From assembly GCA_020444075.1 (NCBI GenBank), contig JAHLLR010000027.1, positions 1 through 61,678 on the forward strand: DNA of 61,678 nucleotides. The letters are read 5' to 3'. How positions within the stretch are numbered: the stretch's first letter is position 1; every line of letters begins with the position of its first letter. Shown piece by piece: positions 16,736 to 25,078 of this stretch. A program made the translations under genes and the position numbers. The stretch is from Deltaproteobacteria bacterium (lineage in GTDB: Bacteria > Desulfobacterota > Desulfobacteria > Desulfobacterales > Desulfosarcinaceae). A model generated the notes under the pieces. That model was not told the DNA's origin. It saw nothing but the letters and a program-made list of their open reading frames with translations, and did no database searches.

Positions 16736-17304
16736 ATTCCCTCCTCAACCAGCGGCTGCAGGATCTCTTTAAGCCGCTTGCGTGCATGGAACAGCCGGGA
16801 TCGCACCGTTCCCAGTTTGATTCCGGTGACATCGGCAATTTCTTCATAGGAGAGGCCCTCCAGTTCCCTGAGCACAAAAACGGTTCTGGCCTGATCCGGC
16901 AGCATTCTCATGGCATTGTCGATCTGATGACGGGTTTGTGCGTTGGCCATCCGGATCTCCGGTGAGGGCAGCTCACTTTCAGGCTCCGCAGCCGGGTGTT
17001 CATCGGTGTTGTCGGTAGAAACGTGCAGCCATCTGAATCGCCGGGCCCATCTCCGCTTCCAGTTGAGGGACCGGTTAACCGTGATGCGGTGCAGCCAGGT
17101 GGCCAGCGATGCATCCCCTCTGAAATCTCCGATGGTTCGATAAACCTGCAAAAAAACCTCCTGCATGATGTCCTGGCTCTCCTCGGTGTCGAGGGTAATT
17201 CCGAAAGCGATGGAAAAGATCTTTTTGCGAAACCGGCGAACCATCAACTGAAACGCCCATTCGTCGCCCCGTTGCAGCCGCAGGATAAGCTCTTCATCAT
17301 GCAC
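16732..17304 (-). CDS. ECF RNA polymerase sigma factor (RpoE-like)
   Basis: This group IV sigma factor has sigma region 2 (AFQLMVRRFRKKIFSIA, DIMQEVFLQVYR, ATWLHRITVN) and region 4 (LPDQARTVFVLRELEGLSYEEIADVTG, GTVRSRLFHARKRL). An acidic linker of about 30 residues joins them. The frame opens at a GTG at 17331, but that codon lies inside the -10 element of the promoter at 17325-17350, so it cannot be in the mRNA made from that promoter. The next start is the GTG at 17304, giving 190 residues beginning with HDEELILRLQRGDEWAF, the usual ECF start. The promoter is shared with two other genes, so autoregulation is likely. Confidence 0.93.
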   Translation of the reverse strand: MHDEELILRLQRGDEWAFQLMVRRFRKKIFSIAFGITLDTEESQDIMQEVFLQVYRTIGDFRGDASLATWLHRITVNRSLNWKRRWARRFRWLHVSTDNTDEHPAAEPESELPSPEIRMANAQTRHQIDNAMRMLPDQARTVFVLRELEGLSYEEIADVTGIKLGTVRSRLFHARKRLKEILQPLVEEGI

Positions 17305-17324
17305 GATTCTGTTTTGTATGGTTT

Positions 17325-17350
17325 TAGACACCGGTCAGAAAAAAAAGTTC
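17325..17350 (-). promoter_or_regulatory. ECF-sigma promoter, site A (autoregulatory, sigma operon)
   Basis: On the minus strand GAACTTTTTT, 8 bases, GGTGTCTA, as at sites B and C. It lies immediately ahead of the sigma factor gene; the -10 ends 20 bases before the GTG at 17304, leaving a very short leader without a clear Shine-Dalgarno sequence. Confidence 0.85.
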
Positions 17351-17614
17351 ACTATTTTTTAGGTTTTATGGCGGCGGAAGAAGCCGGCGTCATTTAAAAT
17401 ATCGGGAACGGGTGAACCGCAGACGATGTGGATATTTCCAGCCGACCTGATCCTTACCTCAAAGTGGGCTAAATAGTAGATTTATTTGACAACCGGGTCA
17501 ATTGGATTTTGCAGGGTTTTTCATATTTCCGGGTTGCCGTCATTTCAAAATGAACTGCGGAAGCGACTTATTCCCCAACGATTGCAGGGATGTGAGTTCC
17601 CGCCCATAAAAAAT
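17351..17614. other. Divergent intergenic region (first part), no gene seen
   Basis: About 430 bp separate the ECF operon from the binding-protein gene. Apart from the two promoters at its edges it contains no convincing coding frame or terminator. Confidence 0.5.
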
Positions 17615-17641
17615 TAAAGCGATCAATAAATATACCGATAG
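17615..17641 (+). promoter_or_regulatory. Candidate flagellar (sigma-28) promoter for binding protein/chemoreceptor pair
   Basis: TAAA at 17615-17618, 15 bases, then ACCGATAG. The FliA consensus is TAAA-N15-GCCGATAA, giving 4 of 4 and 6 of 8 matches at the exact spacing. It lies 137 bases before the binding-protein start. A site of the same build precedes the CheY-like gene. Confidence 0.5.
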
Positions 17642-17777
17642 TAATTGCATAGGGGGGTGTATGGCTGTTTTTCAGGCAGGCTTCCTCCTGCAAACAGGCA
17701 TAATGAATCGAAGCACTTATCAACCGATCACGAAATTTTCAACATTCTGATTTCGTATACTATTCATGGAGGTCGCG

Positions 17778-18680
17778 ATGAAATGCAAATGGTTTTCAAT
17801 TCTTTTCGCTTTTATGGTTCTTTTGTACACGGTCAATTTTTCCGTTGCCCAGGACACTGTTAAAATCGGCGTCCTGGCCAAAAATGGCCCGGCAAAAGCG
17901 CTGTCCCAATGGAAAGCAACCGGTGACTACCTGACGGCTTCGCTTCCGGGAAACCAGTTTGAAATCGTTCCGCTGGATTTCAAGGAAGTCAATACGGCGA
18001 TCGAGCAGGGCTCCGTTGCTTTTTTTCTGGTCAATTCATCCATGTTCGTAGAGGCCAAGGTGCGCTATGGCTCGGTCGCCGTGGCGACCATGATCAATTC
18101 ACGGCAGGGGAAACCATTGAAGGCCTTTGGCGGTGTAATTATTACCACCGCGGACAACGACGGCATTAATGAATTAAAGGACCTGAAAGGCAAAACCTTC
18201 ATGGCCGTTTCCAAATCCTCCTTTGGCGGTTGGCAGATGGCTTACAAGGAGATCCTTGAAGGCGGCGTCGATCCGTTCTCGGATTTCGGAAAACTCGAGT
18301 TTGGCGGCAAACATGAAAATGTGGTGCTGGCCGTACTGAACGGGGCCGTGGAAGCCGGTACCGTCAGAACAGACACCCTGGAGCGGATGGTGGCCGGCGG
18401 GAGCATTTTCCTGGATGATTTCAAGGTCATCAACAAACAGGTCCATCCGGAGTTCCCCTTTGTCTGCAGCACCACCCTCTATCCGGAGTGGCCCCTGGCA
18501 AGAATTGCCGCTACACCTGTCGATCTGTCCGACAAAGTGGTGGGAGCTTTGATGAAACTCAAACCGGAAGATGCAGCTGCTAAAAATGCCAAGGTCGTCG
18601 GTTGGTCTGGTGCATTGGACTATGGCCCGGTCGAGGAACTCCAGAAGAGACTAAAAATCGGAGCCTATGCCGGAAAGTAG
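17778..18680 (+). CDS. PhnD-type periplasmic substrate-binding protein
   Basis: This 300-residue exported protein has a signal peptide ending near NFSVAQ, followed by a PhnD/phosphate-phosphonate binding fold. Typical elements are VKIGVLAKNGPAKALSQWKATGDYL, an early lobe motif ending FFLVNSSMF, GGVIITTADN-x-INELKDLKGK, and the hinge SSFGGWQMAYKEI. The ATG at 17778 is chosen because GGAGGT lies five bases ahead; an ATG four codons earlier overlaps that site. No permease or ATPase gene follows. The next gene is a chemoreceptor, so the protein may present ligand to the receptor rather than feed transport. The ligand is unknown: a phosphonate or another oxyanion is possible, but the family also includes binding proteins for other ligands. 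Confidence 0.86.
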   Translation: MKCKWFSILFAFMVLLYTVNFSVAQDTVKIGVLAKNGPAKALSQWKATGDYLTASLPGNQFEIVPLDFKEVNTAIEQGSVAFFLVNSSMFVEAKVRYGSVAVATMINSRQGKPLKAFGGVIITTADNDGINELKDLKGKTFMAVSKSSFGGWQMAYKEILEGGVDPFSDFGKLEFGGKHENVVLAVLNGAVEAGTVRTDTLERMVAGGSIFLDDFKVINKQVHPEFPFVCSTTLYPEWPLARIAATPVDLSDKVVGALMKLKPEDAAAKNAKVVGWSGALDYGPVEELQKRLKIGAYAGK

Positions 18681-18836
18681 ATCGGGCTCCTTACGGCAAG
18701 CCCTGCCAAGTATGCCTTTTCCCGTGTTCGGGCTTTCGGAGCGGTAGAAGGCCAATCATACTTACCCGGGTGATCACTCGTTTCAGGGTCTTTAAGCGAG
18801 CCTGTCGTCCGTCAAAACGATGAAAAGGCCTAAATC

Positions 18837-20852
18837 ATGATTAATCGATTAGAATCAATGAACAGTCAATTTCACCTCGGTGTTCTGGGAAAGCTTCTTT
18901 TACCGACGGTAGCAACCCTGATTATCGTCATCATCGGACTGTCATTGGCATTGGTTACCGTACAACAGCGGTTGAATAAATCCATGCGCCAAAGCATTGA
19001 ACAGACGCTCGACACGGCCAACGCCGAGACCGGCAGTGATTTAAAAGCGTTGAAAAACGATATCGAGAAATCTCTGACAGACATGTCCGAGGCATCGAGT
19101 TCCGAACTTTCCAGGTCAACAACCAAGGCCTTGAAAAAGCAGAAAGCCAGAATTGAATATGACTGGGAGGCGATGATGATGGAAAGTGGTGAATCCATCG
19201 CCATCCTAATGGCCAGGGTCGCCCCGAATGCCATTATCGGCAAAGATTTTCAGGCGTTGAACAGTTATGTGAATGCGGCACTTCAAAATCCGAATGTCAT
19301 CTACGCCTTCTATTTCAGACCTGATGGACAGTTGCTCACCCGATTTATCGATCAGAAAAACGGAAAAATTCAAACGTATCTCAAAGGTGAAGGTAAAAAT
19401 CGATACAGCAAGATTCTGACCGGTGCAAAAAACGACAACAGTGTCATGATCGTCAACAAGACCATCAAGTTTGAAGACAATGTATTGGGTTCGGTTGAAT
19501 TGGGCATCAGCAAGGAATCGGTCTTGGAAAAAATCAGCGACATGGGCAACCGTTTCACGGAACTGGTGGAAAGCAATCAATCGTTGTCCGCATCCGTATT
19601 GCATGCCGAGGCGCAAAAAGTACAGGAGAGTATCGGCAACACTGTGGGCGCCATCATCCAAAAAAACAGGACCACTGCCATCGCTGCCACCGATAAGTTA
19701 AAGCAAGCCAGTGCTGCCATGATTCAGCAGACCAAACAAGTGAACGTCTCGGGGGGTATCATCTGTATCGTATTGGTGGCAGCCATCCTGTTTTTTATCA
19801 TTCAACGCGTAATAAAACCTTTGAAACAGACCCTGATTGTGGTCAGAGACATCGCCGAAGGTGAAGGCGATCTGACCATACGGCTCAATGTGGACAGTAA
19901 GGACGAGGTTGGAGAACTGTCCAAATGGTTCAACATTTTTCTCGATAAGCTCCAGGGCATCATTGCGGATATTGCCGGAACTGCCGGCACGCTGGGCACC
20001 TCGTCAGATTCCCTTTCCGGCCTGTCCGGGAAATTGTCCGAAGGGGCGCAAAACATGTCAGGGTTGTCCTCCTCGGTGGCATCAGCCGCCGAGGAAATGA
20101 GCGCGAACATGAATACGGTGGCAGCCTCCAGCAGTGAAACGGCCACCAATGTCAACATGGTAGCATCGGCGGCAGAGGAAATGACGGCGACCATCAATGA
20201 AATCGCCATGAACTCAGAAAAAGCCCGCACCATCTCCGAATCGGCCGTAGCTCAGGCGGATGAAGCCACATCCCGCATGAACAAATTGGATCAGGCGGCC
20301 CAGTCTATCGGTAAAGTGACCCAGACCATCACCGAAATCTCCGATCAAACCAACCTGTTGGCCCTCAACGCCACCATTGAAGCAGCGCGAGCCGGCGACG
20401 TCGGCAAAGGATTCGCCGTGGTCGCCAATGAAATCAAGGAACTGGCTAAACAGACGGCCTCGGCCACCCTGGAAATCCGCAACCAGATCGAAGGAATACA
20501 GGGATCCACATCTGAAACCATCACCCAGATCGATAAGATTTCGCAGGTTATTAACAGTGTGAATGAAATTGTGTCCAGCATCGCCACGGCAGTGGAAGAG
20601 CAGTCGGTCACCACCAAGGAGATTGCCGGAAATGTGGCTCAGGCATCGAAGGGAATTCAGGATGTCAACGAGAATGTGACCCAGAGCAGTTTGGTGTCCG
20701 GTGATATTGCCAAGGAGATCGCCGGAGTCAATGAAGTATCTACCCAGCTCTCCGGCAACAGCAAGCAGGTGAACCAAAGCGCCGATGAACTTTACCGCCT
20801 GGCCAACCAGTTGAACACGCTTGTTGGAAAATTCAAGTACAGGAACGCATGA
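18837..20852 (+). CDS. Methyl-accepting chemotaxis protein
   Basis: This 671-residue transmembrane chemoreceptor has a first membrane helix at about residues 18-38, a periplasmic sensing region of about 265 residues (two long helices enclosing a Cache-like part with [18 protein letters not shown]) and a second helix at about 303-321. A HAMP domain ([23 protein letters not shown]) and a long cytoplasmic coiled coil follow. The signalling tip [21 protein letters not shown] is intact, followed by [17 protein letters not shown]. There is no C-terminal CheR-docking pentapeptide; it ends KFKYRNA. It is 156 bp downstream of the binding-protein gene on the same strand, and a strong terminator follows it. 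Confidence 0.95.
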   Translation: MINRLESMNSQFHLGVLGKLLLPTVATLIIVIIGLSLALVTVQQRLNKSMRQSIEQTLDTANAETGSDLKALKNDIEKSLTDMSEASSSELSRSTTKALKKQKARIEYDWEAMMMESGESIAILMARVAPNAIIGKDFQALNSYVNAALQNPNVIYAFYFRPDGQLLTRFIDQKNGKIQTYLKGEGKNRYSKILTGAKNDNSVMIVNKTIKFEDNVLGSVELGISKESVLEKISDMGNRFTELVESNQSLSASVLHAEAQKVQESIGNTVGAIIQKNRTTAIAATDKLKQASAAMIQQTKQVNVSGGIICIVLVAAILFFIIQRVIKPLKQTLIVVRDIAEGEGDLTIRLNVDSKDEVGELSKWFNIFLDKLQGIIADIAGTAGTLGTSSDSLSGLSGKLSEGAQNMSGLSSSVASAAEEMSANMNTVAASSSETATNVNMVASAAEEMTATINEIAMNSEKARTISESAVAQADEATSRMNKLDQAAQSIGKVTQTITEISDQTNLLALNATIEAARAGDVGKGFAVVANEIKELAKQTASATLEIRNQIEGIQGSTSETITQIDKISQVINSVNEIVSSIATAVEEQSVTTKEIAGNVAQASKGIQDVNENVTQSSLVSGDIAKEIAGVNEVSTQLSGNSKQVNQSADELYRLANQLNTLVGKFKYRNA

Positions 20853-20883
20853 AGGGCCGATTCAGCCGGAATTATACCGTGAA

Positions 20884-20918
20884 AAAGAAAGGGGCGGCAA
20901 AAAGCCGCCTCTTTCTTT
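20884..20918 (+). terminator. Rho-independent terminator after the chemoreceptor gene
   Basis: A 15-bp stem (AAAGAAAGGGGCGGC at 20884-20898 with its near-perfect complement at 20904-20918) encloses an AAAAA loop and ends in CTTTCTTT. It ends the transcript that begins near 17650. Confidence 0.85.
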
Positions 20919-20971
20919 AGCTATTTATGCAATGAATAATCCCATTTGTCAGGGGTAAAACCAACACGTTG

Positions 20972-21628
20972 TCATCCCTGGGCATTAGGATTGATACGGA
21001 TTTCTACCCGGCGATTCATCTGGCGCCCTTCCGGTGTGGCGTTGGTGGCCACCGGACGGCTCTTTCCATAACCGATAGTATTGATCCGGTATTCCTGGAC
21101 ACCTCGCTGCACCAAGAGATTTTTCACGCTGATGGCACGACGTTCGGAAAGCTGCTGGTTGTATGTTTCTGAACCGGTGCTGTCCGTGTGACCCTCCACC
21201 AGAATCGAGGTCTGGGGATACTTGATCATGATCTGGGCGATTCGGTCCAATTCATTGAACAGGCCTGGGCGGACGACATCGGAGTCCAGATCGAAGCTGA
21301 CATCCCCTTTCAGGGTAATCGCCAATAGTTCCCCTTCCCGCCTCACGGCCGCCGCATCGGAAGCCGCCAGGGCATTGCGCATTTCCGTTTCCTGCTTGTC
21401 CATCATTTTTCCGACGCCGGCACCGGCAGCAGCACCCACGGCAGCGCCGGCAGCAGCGCCAATGAGGGTTCCCTGGGTGTTGCGGCCAATGGCCTGGCCC
21501 AATACGGCACCGGCCACCGCTCCACCGGCAGCACCATAGGCAGCCCCCTTTCCGGTTTTGGTCTCGGGTGCGGCACAGCCATTCATCGCGAACATCCCTA
21601 TCATAGCGATCAGGATCAATTTTTTCAT
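20972..21628 (-). CDS. OmpA-family lipoprotein with glycine-zipper region
   Basis: This 218-residue outer-membrane lipoprotein has a lipobox ending AMNGC at Cys18. The mature part starts with a Gly/Ala-rich glycine zipper (about residues 28-75, AAYGAAGGAVAGAVLGQAIG and a repeat) that probably inserts into the membrane. The C-terminal OmpA domain (about 105-215) has the peptidoglycan-binding pattern VEGHTDSTGSETYNQQLSERRA and ends in a conserved NRRVEI strand. The ATG at 21628 is chosen for its GGAGG 11 bases upstream. It resembles YiaD/Pal-type tethering proteins. Confidence 0.92.
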   Translation of the reverse strand: MKKLILIAMIGMFAMNGCAAPETKTGKGAAYGAAGGAVAGAVLGQAIGRNTQGTLIGAAAGAAVGAAAGAGVGKMMDKQETEMRNALAASDAAAVRREGELLAITLKGDVSFDLDSDVVRPGLFNELDRIAQIMIKYPQTSILVEGHTDSTGSETYNQQLSERRAISVKNLLVQRGVQEYRINTIGYGKSRPVATNATPEGRQMNRRVEIRINPNAQG

Positions 21629-21832
21629 TGTTGCGATATCCTCCCTCTCCAAAAACATATCGGTTTCAATCCTCATAATAAACACCGCTTATCGGTTTCT
21701 CCAACGGGTGCCAATATAAATCAGGCAATCCGGGATGTCTAAGTTTTTTTGACCGGCTGGCCGGGGCATCTGCTCTGCAGTTGCCCCGAATGGTTCACCC
21801 TAAGGCGATTCACCTTTGGTGGATAAGCACTC

Positions 21833-22273
21833 TCAATATCTCCGTCCCCCATGGCCGCGGTCAGGTCTTCTTTGGCTATCGCCATGGCTGCCCCGGTCAT
21901 TGGAGTCCCAGCCACCCTTTTGCCGATGGCCATACGCGTTCCCATGCTGGCGATGATCTGTATAGTGGTGCCAACGGTCACTTCTGTGCCAATGATTTTG
22001 ACGTCCACCATCGTGCGGTTTCCTGTATCCTTGATGTCTGGAATAAGAACGGCTGTTCTCACGGTAGTTGAATAAAAATGCCACCGGTGGTCCGTTATGA
22101 TAGCCGGCTGCATGATAGTTGATCAGAGTGCTGCCCACAATTGCCGCACCGACACCGATAGCGACTCCTTCCCAGCGATGCTGTTGTTTGGATCCTGCCC
22201 AGACCGATGGGGACATCAAACAAAGACTTAAGACCGTCGTAACCGCTATAATCAACTTTTTCTTCATTTTCAT
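21833..22273 (-). CDS. Exported glycine-zipper protein with His/Arg/Gly-rich tail (HRWEG paralogue 2)
   Basis: This 146-residue protein has a signal peptide ending SPSVWA. The mature N terminus (GSKQQHRWEGVAIG, then GVGAAIVG) matches the protein at 15178 almost residue for residue. After about residue 65 the two differ: here the tail is rich in His, Arg, Gly and Asp (RSDRWHHYTDHRQHG, GHGGRRY), which suggests metal or anion binding, or disorder. The ribosome-binding site is AAAGGAGG. The promoter at 22304-22329 matches the ECF operon promoter. An overlapping minus-strand frame (21739-22113) lacks a signal peptide and is judged spurious. Confidence 0.75.
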   Translation of the reverse strand: MKMKKKLIIAVTTVLSLCLMSPSVWAGSKQQHRWEGVAIGVGAAIVGSTLINYHAAGYHNGPPVAFLFNYRENSRSYSRHQGYRKPHDGGRQNHWHRSDRWHHYTDHRQHGNAYGHRQKGGWDSNDRGSHGDSQRRPDRGHGGRRY

Positions 22274-22303
22274 TTTCAGCCTCCTTTGTCATGGTTGAAT
22301 CCA

Positions 22304-22329
22304 TAGACACCGGCAACCGAAAAAAGTTC
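22304..22329 (-). promoter_or_regulatory. ECF-sigma promoter, site C (for the 21833-22273 gene)
   Basis: GAACTTTTTT, 8 bases, GGTGTCTA on the minus strand, identical in both boxes and spacing to sites A and B. It lies 31 bases ahead of the start codon and overlaps the last codons of the truncated PilZ gene upstream. Confidence 0.82.
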
Positions 22330-22561
22330 ATTTCTTTTCAAAACAGGAAAACCTGAAAAACGACTGGAAGCATGAAAATGAAAAGATATCATCAATTCGC
22401 TGACCCAGGTGAAAGTCCGTTGGCGTCTCGATCAGGATGCCGAACCCGCTGTCGCTGATATTGACCAAGTCATGCACCTTCCCCTGAATGAACAACCGGA
22501 TTTCGGGCACAAAAATTGGCTTGATCCGCTGGTCATCACGTTTTTCAACAGAATTTTCCAT
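22328..22561 (-). CDS. Truncated PilZ-like protein
   Basis: The frame encodes the first half of a PilZ domain: KRDDQRIKP, FVPEIRLFIQGKVHDL, the motif NISDSGFGILIET and HLGQRID. It then turns into a Phe/Ser/Cys-rich tail unlike the family and stops, so the last PilZ strands are missing. The ATG at 22561 has GAGG five bases upstream; an ATG at 22591 would add ten residues. It may be a degraded gene whose 3' end now carries ECF promoter site C. Confidence 0.5.
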   Translation of the reverse strand: MENSVEKRDDQRIKPIFVPEIRLFIQGKVHDLVNISDSGFGILIETPTDFHLGQRIDDIFSFSCFQSFFRFSCFEKK

Positions 22562-22636
22562 CATCGCCTCATTCGGCGTCGGCGTCGGCATCGGGGATCG
22601 CCATATGCTTTTCAGAGAATTCTTCGCTTATCAGAT

Positions 22637-23713
22637 TTATAACTGTCGATGGGCGGCAAGGATGATTTTTTCGGTCTCCTCCCATCCGATACAGGCATCC
22701 GTTATGGAAACAAAAGGGTTAATGTCTTCCTTCCGGGTTTCGCCGTAAATAAAGGGCTGCTTTCCCGCTTCCACATTGCTCTCCAGCATCATTCCACAGA
22801 TGGCCTTGTTGGGCTTGATGTGAATGCCGTTGGTATGGCCGACTCTCTGAATCAACACATGATTGAAGACCTCTCCCTGCTTGCGGTAATCCTTGCCGGA
22901 ATTTTTATGGGAGCAGTCGACAATAACGGATTGAAGCAGCAAGGGATGCTTGGACAGCATGTTGCAAGCCTCACCGATGCTGACCGGATCGTAGTTGGGC
23001 CGTTTGCCTCCCCGTAATACGATGTGGCAATATCGATTGCCTTTTGAAAAAACCCTCGATGTAACGCCGTAAGGGTCATTTCCAACAAAGACCTGGGGAG
23101 TGGAGGCAGCCAGCAGTGCGTTGATGGCTGAATTGAGGTTTCCATCGGTCCCGTTCTTAAAACCCACCGGCATTGAAAAGGCGCTGGCCCACTCCCGGTG
23201 ATTTTGGGATTCGGTGGTTCGGGCGCCGATGCAGGCCCAGGAGATCAGTCCGGACAACCTTTCAGCAGCCGTTTGGCTCAAAATTTCCGTTCCTGCGGCC
23301 ACGCCCATCTCATTCAGATCCATCAATATTTTCCGGGCCGTTCTCAATCCTTCATCGATATCAAAGGTTTTCTTATCGAGATGGGGATCGGAAATGAGGC
23401 CCTTGAAGCCCACATTGGTCCTCGGTTTTTCAAAATAGACCCGCATGACCAGTTTGATGGTCTTTTTGACTTTCTCCTGCAGTCCCGTGAGGAGTTCACC
23501 GTATTTTAAGGCTTGCTCATGACTGATGATGGAACACGGTCCGGTGATGATCAACAGCCGGCTATCTTTGCCGTCCAGGATATTTTTTATTTCCTGCCGG
23601 CTGTCCAGAACGGTTTGGGTCGCTTTATCAGTCATCGGAAATTCTTCCCGAAGCTGATCCGGCGTGATAATGGAGGTTCGTTTAAGGACATTTAAATCGT
23701 AAGTTTTTTTCAT
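22637..23713 (-). CDS. aroG: 3-deoxy-7-phosphoheptulonate (DAHP) synthase, class I
   Basis: This 358-residue cytoplasmic enzyme joins phosphoenolpyruvate and erythrose 4-phosphate in the first step of the shikimate pathway. Typical motifs are LLIITGPCSIISHEQAL, MRVYFEKPRTNVGFKGL, SWACIGARTTESQNHR, MPVGFKNGTDGN and VLRGGKRPNYD, and the length equals that of E. coli AroF/G/H (about 350). The metal ligands Cys (in GPCS), His (in DCSHKNSGK), Glu and Asp are present. It stands alone; no other aro genes are nearby. Which aromatic amino acid inhibits it cannot be read from the sequence. Confidence 0.95.
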   Translation of the reverse strand: MKKTYDLNVLKRTSIITPDQLREEFPMTDKATQTVLDSRQEIKNILDGKDSRLLIITGPCSIISHEQALKYGELLTGLQEKVKKTIKLVMRVYFEKPRTNVGFKGLISDPHLDKKTFDIDEGLRTARKILMDLNEMGVAAGTEILSQTAAERLSGLISWACIGARTTESQNHREWASAFSMPVGFKNGTDGNLNSAINALLAASTPQVFVGNDPYGVTSRVFSKGNRYCHIVLRGGKRPNYDPVSIGEACNMLSKHPLLLQSVIVDCSHKNSGKDYRKQGEVFNHVLIQRVGHTNGIHIKPNKAICGMMLESNVEAGKQPFIYGETRKEDINPFVSITDACIGWEETEKIILAAHRQL

Positions 23714-23847
23714 TTTTTTTCTTCAAGGAATTTGAACTGCTCATTTCAGGTTAAAGGCATTTCAATCAAAAATTTCATTTGAACGGGTGTGCTGCACCAT
23801 ACCCGGTGATCAATCCTTGTAGGTTTGTTGTACAGACCCGATGTAAA

Positions 23848-23883
23848 ATAAAAAAAGGGATTTAGCTTTTTTTTCTAAACCCC
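23848..23883 (-). terminator. Rho-independent terminator after tRNA-Leu
   Basis: On the minus strand a 9-bp stem with one mismatch (GGGTTTAG against CTAAATCCC, 23857-23883) with an A-rich loop is followed by a run of T residues (A-run at 23848-23856 on the plus strand). It lies 10 bp past the tRNA 3' end. Confidence 0.75.
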
Positions 23884-23892
23884 TGGTTTAAT

Positions 23893-23980
23893 TGGTGCCT
23901 AGGGCCGGAATCGAACCGGCACGGGGCTAAGCCCCGAGGGATTTTAAGTCCCTTGCGTCTACCAATTCCGCCACCCAGGC
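23893..23980 (-). tRNA. tRNA-Leu (anticodon UAA)
   Basis: On the minus strand the acceptor stem GCCTGGG pairs with CCTAGGC and is followed by A and an encoded CCA. The anticodon stem GGGA/TCCC encloses CTTAAAA, giving anticodon UAA. A long variable arm (CTCGGGGCTTAGCCCCG) marks a class II tRNA, and the T arm is GCCGGTTCGATTCCGGC. Confidence 0.95.
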
Positions 23981-24217
23981 AATTGGTGTCTATTCGTGCG
24001 AATCGTGCGCTTAAATGGTTCAGGTTTGTGAGGCAGCTAATAACGGGTATCCCTCGAAATGTCAAGAAAATGGCTTGATGGTCCCGTGCGTAATTTCGGT
24101 CACCCACCGAGATGACTGAGGCGCTCGGAAAGCGAGTCTATCAAGCGAGTGCGGAGCGGTGAAGGGATCCATGATGCATCGGTCATGGCTTGACAAGGTA
24201 TCGCCGAATCGGGTCGT

Positions 24218-24889
24218 TTAGCTTCGACCGGCTTTACCACGTTTCACTTCCAGACGCATGAAGTCCACCACCCCGTGACAGCGGCACGCCGTAGCGATCA
24301 TCAACGTTTTTTGGCAGTTATTGCGCACGGTGTCCAATGCGGACCACAGGTCCGTGGGATAAATGCCACCGACACCGGGTAGCAGTTGATAGCTGCGAAT
24401 GACAATGGGTAGGGCATCGTTGGCTTCCAATTTTTCAAGCAGGCGGAACATATCCGGGGGTCTGGGTTTTCCGGTATGGGTGCAGATCTTTTCCGGTTCC
24501 GGGCAGTTGTCCGGGCAAATGAAATCCGCGTGGCTGACAAACACCTGGCCGGTTTTTCCGCGCAATGAGTGGGGCATTCGGGACAGCCAGGATTCGGGAA
24601 TTCTTACGGGAGTAATATCGTACGAATTCTTAAGGTTAAGCTTCAACCAGTCTGATGCGACATGAACAGGAATGGCCGGTACGATCATATCCACCGGGGA
24701 GTCCCGATCGAACATGGCATTGAGCCATTCGATGCCGTCTTCGCGGATCGTGATACCGTCACCGTCAATCGTGGCATGATTCTTATCCACCACGATAATC
24801 GTCGCATGGGCGATATGCCGGGTGATCCGTTCCACGGCAATCTGCCCGAAACGGCCCGCGCCGATGATCCAGAAGCGGGAGGGGTTCAT
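24218..24889 (-). CDS. Uncharacterised Rossmann-fold protein with cysteine cluster
   Basis: This 223-residue cytoplasmic protein begins with a dinucleotide-binding motif (WIIGAGRFGQIAVERI then IIVVDKN), resembling the N domain of TrkA. The rest matches no family that I recognise. A cluster of cysteines (FICPDNCPEPEKICTHTG) suggests a metal or Fe-S site, and CRCHGVVDF lies near the end. The ATG at 24889 follows AAGGGG at good spacing, so it is preferred over the ATG at 24922. It is a single gene. Confidence 0.7.
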   Translation of the reverse strand: MNPSRFWIIGAGRFGQIAVERITRHIAHATIIVVDKNHATIDGDGITIREDGIEWLNAMFDRDSPVDMIVPAIPVHVASDWLKLNLKNSYDITPVRIPESWLSRMPHSLRGKTGQVFVSHADFICPDNCPEPEKICTHTGKPRPPDMFRLLEKLEANDALPIVIRSYQLLPGVGGIYPTDLWSALDTVRNNCQKTLMIATACRCHGVVDFMRLEVKRGKAGRS

Positions 24890-25078
24890 GGGGTGACCCC
24901 TTTGATCCTTGTTATTATTCATGGCATTTGGTAAAAACCGCTTGAGATCTAAATAGCTCCGGGGATAGTCACCGGATGGCGAAAAAAAGAATCATTTTTC
25001 CAATACCCGCTCCCCCTCTCTTCATGAGGCGGGAGCTATCATTCAAAATCAAGTGAACCGGCTGAAAACGAAACGGAC

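Noticed and set aside
21685-21720. GGTGTTTA-like element ahead of the OmpA lipoprotein gene
   Set aside because: One base off in the -10 and no resemblance in the -35 region.
21739-22113. 124-codon frame overlapping the HRWEG paralogue tail
   Set aside because: No signal peptide or start site; I considered a frameshift joining it to the paralogue, but the His/Arg/Gly tail in the main frame reads as coherent.
23985-23992. GGTGTCTA on the plus strand beside tRNA-Leu
   Set aside because: No GAACTT box lies at the required distance.
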